The notes under the pieces are model-generated. The model did no database searches. It had not been told where the DNA came from and saw only the letters and a list, made by a program, of their open reading frames with translations. A DNA stretch of 7,470 nt from Methanobacteriota archaeon (GTDB lineage Archaea > Thermoplasmatota > Thermoplasmata > RBG-16-68-12): the NCBI GenBank assembly GCA_005879015.1, contig VBMC01000236.1, positions 1-7,470 on the forward strand, given 5' to 3'. The translations under genes were made by a program, and so were the position numbers. This document shows positions 5,538-7,470 of the stretch, in pieces. How positions within the stretch are numbered: position 1 is the stretch's first letter; every line of letters starts with the position of its first letter.

Positions 5538-7229
5538 GTGCGCGGCCTGCGGCGGTGGCTCCGCTATGTAGCCGGCGTCCTGGTCCTGACCGGTGTCGTC
5601 GCCGCGATCGTCTTTCCCCAGGCGGCCCTGAACGCCCTCCAGCTCCCCCTGCTCGCCGTGTTCTCGACGACGCGCATGGTGGTGGCCTACGTGTTCTCGC
5701 TCGTCTTCGCGATCACCTACGGCCACACGGCGGCGACGAACAAGAGGGCGGCGGTCGTCCTGCTGCCGGTGCTCGACGTCCTCCAATCCATCCCCATCCT
5801 TGGGTTCTTCCCGGCGGCGCTCGTGTTCTTCGTCGCGACGTTCCACGGACACCCGATCGGGATCGAGTTCGCCGTCGTCTTCCTGATCTTCACGAGCATG
5901 TCGTGGAACATGGCATTCGGCGTGTACGAGTCCTTGACCACGATTCCGCAGGACCTCGAAGCGGCCGCCGCGAGCTTCGGCTTGATCGGTTGGCTGCGCT
6001 TCCGATTTCTCGCCTTTCCCGCCGCGATCCCGAAACTGGTCTACAACTCCATCCTCTCATGGACGAACGGCTGGTTCTTCCTGGTCGCGAGCGAGATCTT
6101 CACCGCGGGCGGCACCGAATTCCAACGCCCAGGGCTGGGAGCGTTCATCGCGATTGCCGGCCGGAACGGGGACACCCCGTCCATCGCGATTGGGATCGGA
6201 GTCCTCGCCGCCGTGGTCCTGGCCCTGGACATCTTCCTCTGGCGGCCCCTCGGTGCGTATTCGGAACGGTTCCGGATGGAGACGGTCACGGGCCGGGAGA
6301 TCCCGCGCGTTCCCAGCCCGTACGAACGGTTCCGATGGCTGCCCCGGCTTCCGCGAGTTCGTCACTGGATCCTGGCTCGACTCCAGCCCGTCGCCCTCGG
6401 GTATCATCGGCTGTCCCTCCGATTCGAGCGAACCTATTCCGGCCACCCGAAGGTCATCAAGGAGGTCCGGAGGATCGATCTCGCGTTGTTCGTCGTCGTC
6501 TTCGTCCTCGTCGTCTCGACGGGACTCATCGGCCTCGCACAGATGTTCCTCCGTCCGCTGCCGCCCAGCGCCGCCCTCCTGCCTAGCGCGGCCTTCCTCT
6601 CCTTCTCCCGGCTCCTCGTCGCCTATGGGATCGCGTTGGCCTGGACGGTTCCGGTCGCGGCTTTCCTCGGAGAGAGCGAACGAGCGTCCCGATACCTGAC
6701 CCCCGTGCTCGAGCTGTTCGCCTCCCTGCCTGCGACCGCGCTCCTTCCTGTGATCGTTGGTTTCGCGCTCGTCGTGACCGCGTCCTTCGGAGCCGCCGCC
6801 CAGTTGGCCGCGATCCTCATCGCGCTCTTCAGCATGCAATGGTACCTGCTCTTCAATCTCATCGCCGGGGTCCGGAGCATTCCGGACGACCTGAAGGAGG
6901 CCGCCCGATCGTTCGGCCTGCGCGGCCGAACGTACTGGAGGCGCCTCCTGTTACCCGCGATCACGCCGTCCCTCTTGACCGGCAGCATCACCGCCTGGGG
7001 TGCGGGGTGGAATGCGTTGATCGTGTCCGAGTACATCGTGTACGCGAAGCAGCCCTTCGTGGTCCCGGGCCTCGGTTCGCTCCTGAATCAAGCGGTGTTC
7101 ACGGCGCCGGACAGCGAGATGCTCCTCCTGACGATCCTCACGATGATCGTCGTCGTCCTCGCAATGAACAAGCTCCTGTGGCGTCCCCTGTTCCGCCGCG
7201 CGAGCCAACGATTCCGGCTCGAGGTGTGA
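5538..7229 (+). CDS. ABC transporter permease with two fused permease units (nitrate/sulfonate/anion type)
   Basis: An integral membrane protein of about 563 residues with roughly 12 hydrophobic segments. It consists of two homologous binding-protein-dependent permease units in one chain. Each has the EAA loop that contacts the ATPase: EAAAASFGLIGWLRFRFLAF (about 141-160) and EAARSFGLRGRTYWRRLLLP (about 454-473). Each unit ends with a matching tail, FLWRPLGAYSERFR and LLWRPLFRRASQRFR. This fits the family of duplicated anion-type permeases (COG4986-like, related to SsuC/TauC/NrtB). A hydrophilic linker (about 250-315) joins the units. One such chain could replace the usual permease dimer. The substrate cannot be told from sequence. 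The GTG at 5538 is preferred because of the TATA spacing; a TTG at 5526 would add four residues. The ATPase gene follows 9 bases after the stop. Confidence 0.88.
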   Translation: MRGLRRWLRYVAGVLVLTGVVAAIVFPQAALNALQLPLLAVFSTTRMVVAYVFSLVFAITYGHTAATNKRAAVVLLPVLDVLQSIPILGFFPAALVFFVATFHGHPIGIEFAVVFLIFTSMSWNMAFGVYESLTTIPQDLEAAAASFGLIGWLRFRFLAFPAAIPKLVYNSILSWTNGWFFLVASEIFTAGGTEFQRPGLGAFIAIAGRNGDTPSIAIGIGVLAAVVLALDIFLWRPLGAYSERFRMETVTGREIPRVPSPYERFRWLPRLPRVRHWILARLQPVALGYHRLSLRFERTYSGHPKVIKEVRRIDLALFVVVFVLVVSTGLIGLAQMFLRPLPPSAALLPSAAFLSFSRLLVAYGIALAWTVPVAAFLGESERASRYLTPVLELFASLPATALLPVIVGFALVVTASFGAAAQLAAILIALFSMQWYLLFNLIAGVRSIPDDLKEAARSFGLRGRTYWRRLLLPAITPSLLTGSITAWGAGWNALIVSEYIVYAKQPFVVPGLGSLLNQAVFTAPDSEMLLLTILTMIVVVLAMNKLLWRPLFRRASQRFRLEV

Positions 7230-7238
7230 GGCCTGACC

Positions 7239-7470
7239 GTGCATCCTCTCCTCGAAGTGAAGGACGTCACGAAGTCCTACTTCGAGAACGGAAAGGAGTT
7301 CAAGGTCCTTGAGCTCGTCCGATTCGATCTCGCCGAACGGGACTTCGTGTGCGTCGTCGGGCCCTCGGGGTGCGGCAAGTCGACCTTGCTGCGGATCATC
7401 GTCGGACTCGACAAGCCCACATCGGGGGCGGTCCTGTTCGAAGGCGAACCGATCCGGGCGGACAACCCGC
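7239..7470 (+). CDS. ABC transporter ATP-binding protein (partial, runs off the window)
   Basis: The GTG at 7239 starts 77 visible residues. [21 protein letters not shown] is followed by the Walker A loop GPSGCGKST at residues 41-49, then [20 protein letters not shown]. This is a typical nitrate/sulfonate/taurine-type ABC ATPase N-terminus (SsuB/TauB/NrtD-like). GAGG at 7228-7231, overlapping the permease stop, lies 7 bases before the GTG and supports this start. It is the expected energy-coupling partner of the permease just upstream. The Q loop, signature and Walker B motifs lie beyond the edge. A solute-binding protein gene is not in view and may lie further downstream. Confidence 0.92.
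   Translation, partial: MHPLLEVKDVTKSYFENGKEFKVLELVRFDLAERDFVCVVGPSGCGKSTLLRIIVGLDKPTSGAVLFEGEPIRADNP

Noticed and set aside
6057..6839. A long acidic and Arg-rich open frame opposite the permease
   Set aside because: It is an opposite-strand shadow of the membrane protein, with low-complexity composition and no motif.

Overview
The window is high-GC DNA that reads best as archaeal, most likely from an uncultivated Thermoplasmata-like (Thermoplasmatota) lineage. The isoleucyl-tRNA synthetase is of archaeal type. It runs in frame into a helix-hairpin-helix / zinc-ribbon / DUF835 module, a domain set typical of Thermoplasmata. TATA-like boxes sit 26-29 bases before inferred transcript starts. 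The tRNA-His carries an encoded G-1 and no encoded CCA.

Layout. Positions 3-86 (+) may hold the last 27 codons of an unidentified gene that converges on ileS, with both stop codons sharing one TTAA. Positions 83-4041 (-) encode isoleucyl-tRNA synthetase, split into two frames near 2446, where about 35-45 residues of the catalytic core are missing. Its C-terminus continues without a stop into the HhH, zinc-ribbon and DUF835 extension. Positions 4180-4256 (-) are tRNA-His(GTG) with its own TATA box. Positions 4335-4535 (-) encode a 66-residue two-helix membrane protein. Facing away from it, 4688-5490 (+) encodes ornithine carbamoyltransferase, also broken: about 40 residues including the carbamoyl-phosphate motif are missing near 4785-4789. 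Positions 5538-7229 (+) encode an intact duplicated ABC permease of the nitrate/sulfonate/anion type. From 7239 (+) to the window edge runs its ATPase partner.

Functionally this is a housekeeping stretch: two translation genes (ileS, tRNA-His), one arginine/citrulline biosynthesis gene (argF) and an anion-type ABC importer operon. No CRISPR array, insertion sequence or defence system is visible.

The two points most worth checking are the in-frame IleRS-DUF835 fusion and the fact that two unrelated, well-conserved enzymes each lost a roughly 100-140 base, frame-breaking piece of their most conserved region. An assembly collapse in a metagenomic contig explains the second point more easily than two real inactivating deletions.
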